This document shows positions 7,668 to 13,297 of a stretch of DNA of 51,890 nt, piece after piece. Below the pieces are notes generated by a model, which did no database searches, was not told the origin of the DNA, and saw nothing but the letters and a program-made list of their open reading frames with translations. The DNA comes from a virus, in IMG/VR virus record IMGVR_UViG_3300025890_000039, positions 1 to 51,890 of that record; one strand, given 5' to 3'. The translations under genes and the position numbers were made by a program. Each line of letters begins with the position of its first letter. Position 1 is the stretch's first letter.

Positions 7668-7696
7668 AAGCTACGAATAATTATGCTAAAAGTCAA
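7668..7696 (-). promoter_or_regulatory. Promoter TTGACT-N17-TAGCTT
   Basis: On the minus strand: -35 TTGACT (7696-7691), 17-bp spacer starting TTTAGC and ending TTCG, -10 TAGCTT (7673-7668). Nearly identical to 13260-13288 and 50435-50463. Predicted start near 7661, just upstream of gene 7296-7640. Confidence 0.75.
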
Positions 7697-8151
7697 GAGT
7701 TATTTTGCCTTTTATCGATCTTTTTCTTGAATTGTTTATATAGGTTATTAGCATATATAAATTGTTTCTTTGATAATCCACCCTTAGCCTTTACTTGATT
7801 GATAAAGGAGTCTACCAAGTATTTTCTATCAGCAACATAATTTTCTGTATATCCACACTTATCTACCATAGACCTCAACTTTGTAAGTTTCAGTAATATG
7901 GCTTCGCTTTGTGTTGAATTCTGATTGTAGGTTTTCTTTTTATAAAATCTTATAATTCTACGGATGGCCTTTTCCATCTTTTCAGTAATACGCCTGTTAC
8001 CTATAAGAGCCATATGCATTTCATTTATAAAATGAGCATAGCCATCGTCTATACTCGAAACATAATTTGTATCGGACAATACTTTTCGGAGACCTAGAAT
8101 TTCTCTTCTGTATGCTTCTTTGTTTGTTGGTTTATAGGTAACAGGCTTCAT
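7693..8151 (-). CDS. Hypothetical basic helical protein
   Basis: 152 residues, mostly helical and basic (C-terminal YKQFKKKIDKRQ). No family recognised. The last codons overlap the -35 box of the promoter at 7668-7696. Confidence 0.7.
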   Translation of the reverse strand: MKPVTYKPTNKEAYRREILGLRKVLSDTNYVSSIDDGYAHFINEMHMALIGNRRITEKMEKAIRRIIRFYKKKTYNQNSTQSEAILLKLTKLRSMVDKCGYTENYVADRKYLVDSFINQVKAKGGLSKKQFIYANNLYKQFKKKIDKRQNNS

Positions 8152-8155
8152 ATTA

Positions 8156-8401
8156 TTATGCGGCTTCTAACATTGAGAAAGGTACATTATATAACATACC
8201 ATTCATATCCACAATAGCTTTTTTGATATTCATCTTAGTGATGACGCCAGGAGTCTTTTTAGTTTTCTGAACCACAAAGACATTAGAACCAACACTTAGT
8301 GATGATTTACCCAATAGAGTTTTACACTCACTAACAAATGATGATAAGTCATTTAGTTCTGAAAGACTACTTATTTTTCTAATTTCGTTTTTGATGTTCA
8401 T
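8156..8401 (-). CDS. Small hypothetical protein with KOW/SH3-like segment
   Basis: 81 residues from MNIKNEIRKIS. This ATG is chosen because AAGGA lies upstream and because the longer frame (to 8467) would run through the promoter at 8439-8467. N-terminal helices are followed by a small barrel-like segment SVGSNVFVVQKTKKTPGVIT. Function unknown. Confidence 0.68.
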   Translation of the reverse strand: MNIKNEIRKISSLSELNDLSSFVSECKTLLGKSSLSVGSNVFVVQKTKKTPGVITKMNIKKAIVDMNGMLYNVPFSMLEAA

Positions 8402-8438
8402 ATCGTTTTTTTCCTTTTCTTTGTTTTTGATATACCTA

Positions 8439-8467
8439 AAGCTACAACAATATTTGCTAACATACAA
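8439..8467 (-). promoter_or_regulatory. Promoter TTGTAT-N17-TAGCTT
   Basis: -35 TTGTAT (8467-8462), spacer beginning GTTAGC, -10 TAGCTT (8444-8439). The TTAGC box just after the -35 is shared with several promoters here. Serves 8156-8401. Confidence 0.7.
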
Positions 8468-8476
8468 GGATTATTT

Positions 8477-8722
8477 CTAGATTTCTGGATCTTTTTCATC
8501 CCAATAATTATCGAATGGCTTGTTTATCTTGGTCTCGTACATATCATCCCCACACTCTAATCCATCTTCGTCTATCCCGATATTAAAGTAATCCCACACA
8601 TACCTTTGTAGGTCTTTCGAATTGATGTAAAGTCCGTAGGTGTTGCGTGGACGCGTGGTGGAAAGGGACTCTTGGTCTTTGCTTATTCGCTTGAAAAGAT
8701 ATTCTCCTAACTTATTTACCAT
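8477..8722 (-). CDS. Hypothetical protein
   Basis: 81 residues, N-terminal basic part and C-terminal acidic part with several Trp/Tyr. Overlaps the ASCH-like gene by 7 bases. No family recognised. Confidence 0.62.
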   Translation of the reverse strand: MVNKLGEYLFKRISKDQESLSTTRPRNTYGLYINSKDLQRYVWDYFNIGIDEDGLECGDDMYETKINKPFDNYWDEKDPEI

Positions 8723-8997
8723 ACATTTTTCGTGTGTAAGATTTTACCGATAGGTAAACAATAATGGTCATCTTCTAAATAGAAGCCTTCGTAGGTAACA
8801 ATCATAATAGGTGCTACTTTGGCATATCCGTTACGAAATTGAATAACATCGTAACTTCTTCCTTCGAGTCTCTTACTCCAATACGGAGTGACATCTCTAT
8901 ATTCGATAAGCTTTTCGCCGGCTAGGATTTCGTCAAAGTAAGTTCTATATAGATTCAGGTGTAATACGGATCTTGTAATGTGTAAATGGTTACCCAA
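8716..8997 (-). CDS. ASCH-domain-like RNA-binding protein
   Basis: 93 residues. LHLNLYRTYFDEILAGEKLI then EYRD, WSKRL and DVIQFRNGYA follow the ASCH pattern: a beta-barrel with a K-x-x-E-x-R motif (here GEKLIEYRD). ASCH proteins are PUA-like; they bind RNA or hydrolyse modified cytidines, and phage copies are common near the replication region. Catalytic activity not predicted. Confidence 0.75.
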   Translation of the reverse strand: MGNHLHITRSVLHLNLYRTYFDEILAGEKLIEYRDVTPYWSKRLEGRSYDVIQFRNGYAKVAPIMIVTYEGFYLEDDHYCLPIGKILHTKNVW

Positions 8998-9106
8998 TCA
9001 TAATACCTATAACAAAACCTAACACCCATACAACGGCTAACCATAAGTGTGATACAGTAACGGTCTTTTTTCTTTGTAATAGTTGGTCTAATATTTTATT
9101 TCTCAT
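8990..9106 (-). CDS. 38-residue single-span membrane peptide
   Basis: N-terminal basic segment (LLQRKKTV) then a hydrophobic helix LWLAVVWVLGFVIGIMIG ending at the stop. It overlaps the upstream MazG-like stop (ATGA) and the ASCH-like start, so it is embedded in a coupled trio. Orientation N-in by the positive-inside rule. Function unknown. Confidence 0.65.
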   Translation of the reverse strand: MRNKILDQLLQRKKTVTVSHLWLAVVWVLGFVIGIMIG

Positions 9107-9384
9107 GATAGTAAGTTACTCCACTGCATCAACTTTAGTTTCTTAATTTGTACCCTATTGTTTAGGTCTCTACTACTCAACATTCCTCGGTTCTTCATTA
9201 GTTCTATCATACATAGTACATCGCCTACCTCTTCAATAAGCCTGTCGTTGTTCTTGTAATCTTCACAACGAATAGCTTTACTACAAGCCTCTATCATCTC
9301 ACCGCACTCTTCCATAGTGATAACGAGAAGTTCGGTTTCGTAGTCTAATTTATTATTTATTGATTTTAGTTTCTTATCCTTCAT
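9103..9384 (-). CDS. MazG-like nucleotide pyrophosphohydrolase
   Basis: 93 residues from MKDKKLKS (GGAGAAAG precedes this ATG). The helical EECGEMIEACSKAIR and LIEEVGDVLCMIEL segments give the ExxE...ExxD metal-binding signature of all-alpha NTP pyrophosphatases, and the C-terminal KKLKLMQWS matches the common phage version. It should hydrolyse (d)NTPs, possibly cleaning modified or host nucleotides. Fits with dUTPase and DUF1599 elsewhere in the window. Confidence 0.8.
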   Translation of the reverse strand: MKDKKLKSINNKLDYETELLVITMEECGEMIEACSKAIRCEDYKNNDRLIEEVGDVLCMIELMKNRGMLSSRDLNNRVQIKKLKLMQWSNLLS

Positions 9385-9517
9385 TGACTTCTTTCTCCAG
9401 TGCACATTGTAAGTGCGTTTGCCTATTTACTAAATATTCATAGTCCGTGTGAAAGGTACTTCTTCCACATAGATTACATACCCATCCAGATTCTACTGGA
9501 AATAACTCTAATTGCAT
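9374..9517 (-). CDS. 47-residue zinc-finger-like miniprotein
   Basis: Contains VCNLCGRSTFH and a downstream H-x-x-C (HLQC), so CxxC plus H/C ligands suggest a small zinc site. GAGGAAG precedes the ATG and doubles as the last codons of the upstream gene. Overlaps the MazG-like gene by 11 bases. Function unknown. Confidence 0.62.
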   Translation of the reverse strand: MQLELFPVESGWVCNLCGRSTFHTDYEYLVNRQTHLQCALEKEVNEG

Positions 9518-9519
9518 AT

Positions 9520-9822
9520 CTAACTTCCTCGTGTTGTATAATAAATATAAGTGCTATCATCCCATACGGCTTGTATCTTTTCCCAAGTATGATGAGTAGC
9601 ACAATAACGTGTAACCCTTTCCAAATGTAATAACCTTATCTCTTCCTTGTATAGGTGCTGAATCCCTCTCTTATCCTGTAAGGGTATATAACCCACCGTA
9701 GTACATCCCACTAAAACCAAAAGTACCCAAAGTCTCTCTACGAGAGAACTATACCCGACGCGCTTCACAATACTCTCCAGTAGTTTCAGAATAGAACCTA
9801 TAGATTCTAACAGGCTGAACAT
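9520..9822 (-). CDS. Possible membrane or lipoprotein-like small protein
   Basis: 100 residues from the ATG at 9822. Residues about 31-47 (LWVLLVLVGCTTVGYIPL) form a hydrophobic stretch containing a lipobox-like LVGC, though the 30-residue N-region before it is long for a signal peptide. The C-terminal part is soluble. Codon choice is somewhat richer in G/C than the surrounding genes. A TTG start 11 codons upstream is possible. Overlaps 9749-9925 by 74 bases. Confidence 0.5.
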   Translation of the reverse strand: MFSLLESIGSILKLLESIVKRVGYSSLVERLWVLLVLVGCTTVGYIPLQDKRGIQHLYKEEIRLLHLERVTRYCATHHTWEKIQAVWDDSTYIYYTTRGS

Positions 9823-9925
9823 CCTTCCATAACCAAGACTCGAAGTGGTAGACAAAGTAACTGACTAAATGGGAGTAATAGTCGGAAAGCTTATTTCGAA
9901 CCATATGTAGTTTATTTTTTATCAT
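9749..9925 (-). CDS. 58-residue hypothetical protein
   Basis: Starts MIKNKLHMVRNKLSDYY after an AAGGAT ribosome-binding site and ends EYCEARRV; rich in Tyr/Trp/Arg. Overlaps 9520-9822 in another frame for 74 bases. No family recognised. Confidence 0.5.
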   Translation of the reverse strand: MIKNKLHMVRNKLSDYYSHLVSYFVYHFESWLWKDVQPVRIYRFYSETTGEYCEARRV

Positions 9926-9937
9926 TATGATATCCTT

Positions 9938-10069
9938 TTATATCAAGTTCCTATAGAGAAAAAAACCTGCCTGAATATAAGCGTAGGTAAGACTCTGCGT
10001 CAAAATGTCATACTGCTTCCGATTCACTAGCAATTGCCTCAGGTACCCCCTCTCACTAAGCCTCTCCAA
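9938..10069 (-). CDS. Possible 43-residue protein with TTG start
   Basis: A short frame beginning with TTG inside the end of 10056-10271 and ending YIQAGFFLYRNLI. GGGAG lies about 12 bases before the TTG. It fills the 130 bases between two supported genes, but nothing beyond an open frame supports it. The sequence between 9926 and 10055 shows no other feature. Confidence 0.35.
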   Translation of the reverse strand: MERLSERGYLRQLLVNRKQYDILTQSLTYAYIQAGFFLYRNLI

Positions 10070-10271
10070 TTATCATGCCAAACTCCCTGTAGAAGTAGTC
10101 CCTATCCATTATTATGCTTGGTAAACTTACTTCCATTAGTTCAGCATCTTCTTCTAATAGGTTACCTATCTCCCCTGTAGAGAACAGGGTGACCATATGC
10201 TGTTCGGCCTTATGGAGCAGGTTATCTATCTGTTGTTTGGTTAGTGTAGATTTTTTGTTGTTCTCTTTCAT
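10056..10271 (-). CDS. Small acidic hypothetical protein
   Basis: 71 residues from the ATG at 10271, which has no ribosome-binding site and sits directly after TACTTATATAC; a Met at residue 26 preceded by AAGG is an alternative start. Helical and acidic, no recognised family. Confidence 0.55.
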   Translation of the reverse strand: MKENNKKSTLTKQQIDNLLHKAEQHMVTLFSTGEIGNLLEEDAELMEVSLPSIIMDRDYFYREFGMIIGEA

Positions 10272-10321
10272 GTATATAAGTATCTGGTTAGTTTAGCAAA
10301 AAGTTTTTTATCTGTACCGCT

Positions 10322-10387
10322 CATATTGACTATGGAGTGTCTAGGATTCGAACCCAGCCCTTGTATCACCACTACTCTGTCAATATG
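10322..10387 (-). other. tRNA-like fragment bracketed by an inverted repeat
   Basis: On the minus strand a complete T-arm (CTGGG-TTCGAAT-CCTAG, 10357-10341) is followed by ACACTCC-A, exactly like a tRNA acceptor 3' strand. Upstream is a D-loop-like GTAGTGGTGATACAAGGG reminiscent of class II (Leu/Ser) tRNAs, but no anticodon arm and no matching 5' acceptor GGAGTGT are present. The whole lies between perfect 9-base arms CATATTGAC and GTCAATATG. Best read as a degenerate tRNA or tRNA-mimicking element, not a functional tRNA. Confidence 0.5.
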
Positions 10388-10398
10388 TCATAAAGTCT

Positions 10399-10542
10399 TT
10401 ATTCTTCGGCTTCTTCTACGCCACAATGGTCTTTACACTCACTACATATCATATAGTCATCGTATACTTCAGCCCCACAGCAGCTGCTTACTTCTTCAGT
10501 TTCATCGTCTGCCCAATGGGCAGCCCAGTATTCTGTATTCAT
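10399..10542 (-). CDS. 47-residue zinc-ribbon miniprotein
   Basis: From MNTEYWAAHWADDETEEV, chosen because AAGGA precedes this ATG and a promoter (10569-10597) sits just upstream. Contains SCCGAEVYDDYMICSECKDHC, i.e. CCG and CxxC plus HC ligands in a zinc-ribbon layout. It is paralogous to 12671-12832 (ECCGEIVYDDYDICSEC). The frame stays open upstream past 10656 with a TTG, so an 85-residue version cannot be excluded. Confidence 0.65.
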   Translation of the reverse strand: MNTEYWAAHWADDETEEVSSCCGAEVYDDYMICSECKDHCGVEEAEE

Positions 10543-10568
10543 CGTATATTCCTTATTTATCATATGTG

Positions 10569-10597
10569 ATCTTACACACGAAATGGCTAACATACAA
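10569..10597 (-). promoter_or_regulatory. Promoter TTGTAT-N17-TAAGAT
   Basis: -35 TTGTAT (10597-10592), spacer beginning GTTAGCC, -10 TAAGAT (10574-10569), preceded by TG. Predicted start about 20 bases before the zinc-ribbon ATG at 10542. Confidence 0.68.
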
Positions 10598-10716
10598 GCC
10601 TTTTCTTCATTTATTTCCAGAAAGTCTTTGCCCTGGAGCCGACAGGATCTATCCAATTCCTCAGAGTAGTCAATCCAAGCGTCTAATGTCGGGCATACAG
10701 CGCAGATGCATAAGGT

Positions 10717-10745
10717 AATTTACGAAACTTTGGTCTAACATACAA
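10717..10745 (-). promoter_or_regulatory. Promoter TTGTAT-N17-TAAATT
   Basis: -35 TTGTAT (10745-10740), spacer beginning GTTAG and ending TTCG, -10 TAAATT (10722-10717). It directs transcription into 10716-10598, where no convincing start codon is present but CCGACA and TGTCGG form a 6-base inverted repeat about 50 bases apart. Confidence 0.6.
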
Positions 10746-10746
10746 G

Positions 10747-11274
10747 CTAATTCTCTTGTGAAGAGGAGATATTTGCTGAAAATAGCTGGTTTACGGCGGA
10801 AGTGAACGACTCTACGTTGCTCGGTACACTCGGTCCCTTACTATCCAGCTTGAGTAAGTAGTAACAATTATAACATAACAGCCGTAAGTTACTGAAATCT
10901 TTATTAGTATCGTCATTATCTAAGTAATCCAGCTGCAAGGGCTTAGTCATATCGGAACTTCGGTACTCATCATACCCACAATTACAGCATTCTTCGGCTA
11001 GATAACCTTCCCGTACCAACCTATACTGTAATCTGCTGGTAGAATAGTTCGGATTCTTACCAGAAAGTATATCTGCTAACTCCGTAGGCTTGAATCCTCT
11101 TGGCATTCCTGATTTAAATATAGGTCCACCAGCGTTAGGTGCCCATAATCCGTATTGTTGGGCGTACTTTTTAAAAGTGTTGTAAGCTATTCCGAGTAGG
11201 AGAGCGGCTTGTCTCATACTATTCGTCTCATTTATCGCCCATTGTAGTCTATCTTTACTCAATTTAGTAGCCAT
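10747..11274 (-). CDS. HNH-like zinc-finger protein lacking the catalytic His
   Basis: 175 residues from MATKLSKDR (CAGGAGG precedes this ATG; the longer frame starts six codons earlier). N-terminal helix-turn-helix segment with RQAALLLGIAYNTFKKYAQQ (about 20-40) suited to DNA binding. C-terminal CCNCGYDEY...LQLDYLDND...NLRLLCYNC reproduces the HNH zinc-knuckle frame, but the positions normally His are D/Y and Y. HTH plus HNH layout is that of phage homing nucleases; here nuclease activity is doubtful and a DNA-binding regulator is as likely. Confidence 0.75.
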   Translation of the reverse strand: MATKLSKDRLQWAINETNSMRQAALLLGIAYNTFKKYAQQYGLWAPNAGGPIFKSGMPRGFKPTELADILSGKNPNYSTSRLQYRLVREGYLAEECCNCGYDEYRSSDMTKPLQLDYLDNDDTNKDFSNLRLLCYNCYYLLKLDSKGPSVPSNVESFTSAVNQLFSANISSSQEN

Positions 11275-11302
11275 TTCAGCCTCCTGTGACATTTTGACAT
11301 AG

Positions 11303-11434
11303 TTATAGTAGGAAATTGCTTATAAAGTATTTGCTTTCAGCGATGAAAGGATGTACTATAATACAAGCTCTTCCTGTAATATATAAGTATGTCAATCTGT
11401 CAACTTTCAGTAGAAATACCTTGATAGGTATCAT
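11303..11434 (-). CDS. Possible 43-residue hypothetical protein
   Basis: Starts MIPIKVFLLKVDRL and ends SKYFISNFLL. Its ATG directly follows the TAA of 11435-11533, with GAGG just before, suggesting coupling. Hydrophobic and Tyr/Phe-rich. A plus-strand frame (11316-11561) covers the same DNA; the minus strand is preferred because everything else is minus. Confidence 0.4.
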   Translation of the reverse strand: MIPIKVFLLKVDRLTYLYITGRACIIVHPFIAESKYFISNFLL

Positions 11435-11533
11435 TTACCTCGTATCAAAACCACCCATAGGCTTAGACAGGAACACTCCTATTTCCGTCAGGAACGCTGG
11501 GTATCTAGCGGACAACAACTTCACACACTTCAT
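11435..11533 (-). CDS. Possible 32-residue hypothetical peptide
   Basis: Starts MKCVKLLSARYPAFLTEIG. No clear ribosome-binding site, but it lies about 20 bases downstream of a TATAAT hexamer (minus strand, near 11565) placed after the terminator at 11587-11616, and it ends exactly where 11303-11434 begins. Confidence 0.35.
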   Translation of the reverse strand: MKCVKLLSARYPAFLTEIGVFLSKPMGGFDTR

Positions 11534-11586
11534 CGACTTACAGGATATAACCCCAAGGTAATTATAATTTACCTACTTCAGGGCAT

Positions 11587-11616
11587 AAAAAAAGTCCTAT
11601 AATCTCTTACAGGACT
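11587..11616 (-). terminator. Rho-independent terminator after the TonB-like gene
   Basis: Minus-strand RNA: AGTCCTGTAA-GAGA-TTATAGGACT (10-bp stem including one G-U pair) followed by seven U. The G-U becomes an A-C mismatch on the plus strand, so termination of minus-strand transcripts is favoured. It separates 11631-11939 from the genes to its left. Confidence 0.8.
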
Positions 11617-11630
11617 CTTTTTACTTAGTC

Positions 11631-11939
11631 TTATTCTATTACTATTGGCAACATATATCTAATTGGAACTGGCACCCCATTTTGAATAGCTGGATGGAAC
11701 TTCATACTCCGTACGGCATCTTCTATCGTTGGATTTAGTTTTATATCAAATGTATCTACCACTTGGATTTTACCTACTTCCCCCGCCTTATCTATCCAAA
11801 AGTTTACTATTACCTTACCACGCTCTTCCGTATGTCTAATCACTTCTTGCGGAGATAGGTAAAACTCTTTGATAACTTTGGGCTCTTTGGTAACTCCTCC
11901 ATATATAGTAGTAGCAGCTAATAAGATATTTAATAACAT
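11631..11939 (-). CDS. TonB C-terminal-domain protein
   Basis: 102 residues. A short hydrophobic N-terminus (MLLNILLAATTIYGG) acts as signal peptide or anchor. Then a TonB_C domain: RGKVIVNFWIDKAGEVGKIQ, then LNPTIEDAVRSMKFHPA and GVPVPIRYMLPI, covering all the usual conserved blocks. TonB proteins span the periplasm and pull on TonB boxes of outer-membrane receptors; normal TonB has a longer Pro-rich linker and works with ExbB/ExbD, neither of which is visible here. The phage also encodes a TonB-dependent receptor (50511-51890). Own transcription unit ending at the terminator at 11587-11616; a TATAAT lies in the 104-base upstream gap. Confidence 0.85.
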   Translation of the reverse strand: MLLNILLAATTIYGGVTKEPKVIKEFYLSPQEVIRHTEERGKVIVNFWIDKAGEVGKIQVVDTFDIKLNPTIEDAVRSMKFHPAIQNGVPVPIRYMLPIVIE

Positions 11940-12075
11940 TAGGTTTTCTCTCTACTTTATTTTTTACTTTATGAGAATATTGTACGACCAATCACTTCTC
12001 TTATTATTATATATAAGGTTACCGCTGTTTTATTTCTAAATATTTAAGGGTTTTTTGTTAGAAGTTTGTTAGATA

Positions 12076-12216
12076 TTAGGTATTCTTCCACCATAGCCTC
12101 CATAAGTAAGAAAGAAGTCCCATCAAGTATCCTACTTGGATTGCCTGATGAATACTTTGTGTCTGTGAGTATTGGTAGGCTGTAACCACTATAGCTATTA
12201 TAATGGTGTATCTCAT
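12076..12216 (-). CDS. 46-residue membrane protein (competing frame 12044-12256)
   Basis: MRYTIIIAIVVTAYQYSQ gives an N-terminal membrane helix, then a second hydrophobic stretch IQVGYLMGLLSYLWRLWWKNT. A GTG six codons upstream could also start it. An overlapping frame from a TTG at 12256 gives a 70-residue protein (MSKRIVVSGYLYSN) without ribosome-binding site and with its start inside a hairpin loop, so the membrane reading is preferred. Confidence is modest. Confidence 0.48.
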   Translation of the reverse strand: MRYTIIIAIVVTAYQYSQTQSIHQAIQVGYLMGLLSYLWRLWWKNT

Positions 12217-12228
12217 TACTATATAAAT

Positions 12229-12326
12229 ATCCACTAACAACGATTCTCTTCGACAAGAAGAGGCTTGTTTAGTGGTGGATACTATTAGGTATTATGTCTG
12301 ATGAAATCTTCTTTGAAGATTTTATC
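12229..12326 (-). ncRNA. Structured leader with two hairpins
   Basis: Between 12383-12601 and the membrane protein gene. Hairpin A: arms 12300-12311 and 12315-12326 (GATGAAATCTTC / GAAGATTTTATC, three-base loop; full pairing on the plus strand includes one G-U, on the minus strand one mismatch). Hairpin B: arms 12229-12240 and 12265-12280, enclosing an inner 6-bp stem CTCTTC/GAAGAG with five-base loop. A consensus TTGACA (12353-12348) lies just upstream on the minus strand, without a well-spaced -10. Likely an mRNA leader or small RNA controlling the downstream gene; identity unknown. Confidence 0.5.
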
Positions 12327-12382
12327 TCATTGATAGGGTGTTACGATTGTCAAGCGATAGGCGTATTCATCGAGCTGCGTCT

Positions 12383-12601
12383 CTAATCCAACACCCAATC
12401 CCCATCTTCGACATCATCCCAATCTCCCATCCCATCGGACACCTCTGTATATCGTTCATCTCCACCAAGTAGATATCCCATATAGTCATCTTCCATCAGC
12501 TCTACGTTAGGTTTTTCTTTTACACCAACCAGTTCACCGACATCTTTATTCATATCCAGTATGGCCTGTAGTTTTGGGTCTGTTGTTTTTATTTTACTCA
12601 T
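12383..12601 (-). CDS. Small very acidic hypothetical protein
   Basis: 72 residues, strongly acidic especially at the C-terminus (GDWDDVEDGDWVLD). No family recognised. Such DNA-mimic-like charge is common among phage anti-host proteins, but nothing specific supports that. GGAGAAGAG precedes the ATG. Confidence 0.65.
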   Translation of the reverse strand: MSKIKTTDPKLQAILDMNKDVGELVGVKEKPNVELMEDDYMGYLLGGDERYTEVSDGMGDWDDVEDGDWVLD

Positions 12602-12677
12602 TCTCTTCTCCGTACATTATTATTAGAAATATAAATGGTAGACTAGCTACCAACATTAGTATGATTACATTTAGCAA
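12594..12677 (-). CDS. 27-residue single-span membrane peptide (TTG start)
   Basis: LLNVIILMLVASLPFIFLII then YGEENE: one membrane helix with a short acidic tail. The TTG at 12677 is preceded by GAGG at seven bases. Its stop overlaps the ATG of 12383-12601 and its start overlaps the stop of 12671-12832, indicating a coupled trio. Confidence 0.55.
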   Translation of the reverse strand: MLNVIILMLVASLPFIFLIIMYGEENE

Positions 12678-12832
12678 TGTAGAGCCTCAGCAACCATACA
12701 CTCACCTATCTCTTCAGCTAAATGTTCAAGCTCTTCGTCATCATCTTCCCAAGTATCACAGTGTTCTAAGCATTCTGAACAAATATCGTAATCATCATAA
12801 ACTATTTCTCCACAGCATTCTGAATATAACAT
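12671..12832 (-). CDS. 53-residue zinc-ribbon miniprotein
   Basis: MLYSECCGEIVYDDYDICSE followed by CLEHC and an acidic helical tail. The CCG-x9-CxxC-x2-HC layout matches the protein at 10399-10542 nearly residue for residue, so the two are paralogs. GGAG lies upstream of the ATG. Probably binds one zinc ion; partner unknown. Confidence 0.68.
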   Translation of the reverse strand: MLYSECCGEIVYDDYDICSECLEHCDTWEDDDEELEHLAEEIGECMVAEALHC

Positions 12833-12846
12833 ATATTACTCCTTTT

Positions 12847-13233
12847 TTATATTAGGTAGTTGGGACCAGTCCAACTATAAAATTTATCGTTTGAAAATAT
12901 AGAACCCCTAGACCACTTAGCCGGAGCTCTCCATCCAGCGGCTTTGAATACATCACCTTTCTTATGTGGTATTCCTTTCAGTTCTCCATCACAATTAGCG
13001 ATGAATCCCCATACTGAAGAACCTTGGATTATCTTAGTATACTTCCTACCTATCTTCATATTGATATTCTGATTGAACTCGTCAATCATTCTAAGTCTAA
13101 TTGCTTTGGCATTTCCATCCAAATCTTTAGGGTTATTACCCCAACTAGCATAATCTTTTTTGATACCGACTATTAGGTTATCGATAGCATCCCAAAAGTC
13201 TATTGTTGAATTTTTATCATATATTTTACTCAT
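12847..13233 (-). CDS. Hypothetical protein
   Basis: 128 residues from MSKIYDKNSTID, chosen because GAGGAAA precedes it and the longer start at 13251 would coincide with the predicted transcription start of promoter 13260-13288. N-terminal helical part with DFWDAIDNLIVGIKKDYASW, C-terminal Trp/Lys-rich part. The pattern recalls small phage proteins annotated only as hypothetical. Confidence 0.68.
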   Translation of the reverse strand: MSKIYDKNSTIDFWDAIDNLIVGIKKDYASWGNNPKDLDGNAKAIRLRMIDEFNQNINMKIGRKYTKIIQGSSVWGFIANCDGELKGIPHKKGDVFKAAGWRAPAKWSRGSIFSNDKFYSWTGPNYLI

Positions 13234-13259
13234 TATTTTTTCCTCTTTCATTATACCTA

Positions 13260-13288
13260 AAGCTACGAATTATTATGCTAAAAGTCAA
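13260..13288 (-). promoter_or_regulatory. Promoter TTGACT-N17-TAGCTT
   Basis: -35 TTGACT (13288-13283), spacer TTTAGCATAATAATTCG, -10 TAGCTT (13265-13260). Differs from 7668-7696 at a single spacer base. Serves 12847-13233. Confidence 0.75.
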
Positions 13289-13297
13289 GTACTTTCT

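Noticed and set aside
9881-9905. GGTTCGAAAT resembling a tRNA T-loop
   Set aside because: No T-stem or acceptor pairing; it is coding sequence of the 58-codon gene.
10271-10299. TTGCTA-N17-TATACA promoter candidate
   Set aside because: The -10 box overlaps the annotated ATG, so a transcript from it would miss the start; not called.
10612-10716. Possible tRNA suggested by CCGACA/TGTCGG arms
   Set aside because: No T-loop, D-loop or anticodon arm between the arms.
11316-11561. Plus-strand 81-codon frame with a TATAAT just downstream of its ATG
   Set aside because: It would be the only plus-strand gene, has no ribosome-binding site at the start, the TATAAT lies inside the frame, and the terminator folds better for minus-strand RNA.
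12295-12387. Plus-strand 30-codon frame MSDEIFFEDFISL
   Set aside because: It is created by the palindromic hairpin A; no ribosome-binding site and opposite to all neighbouring genes.
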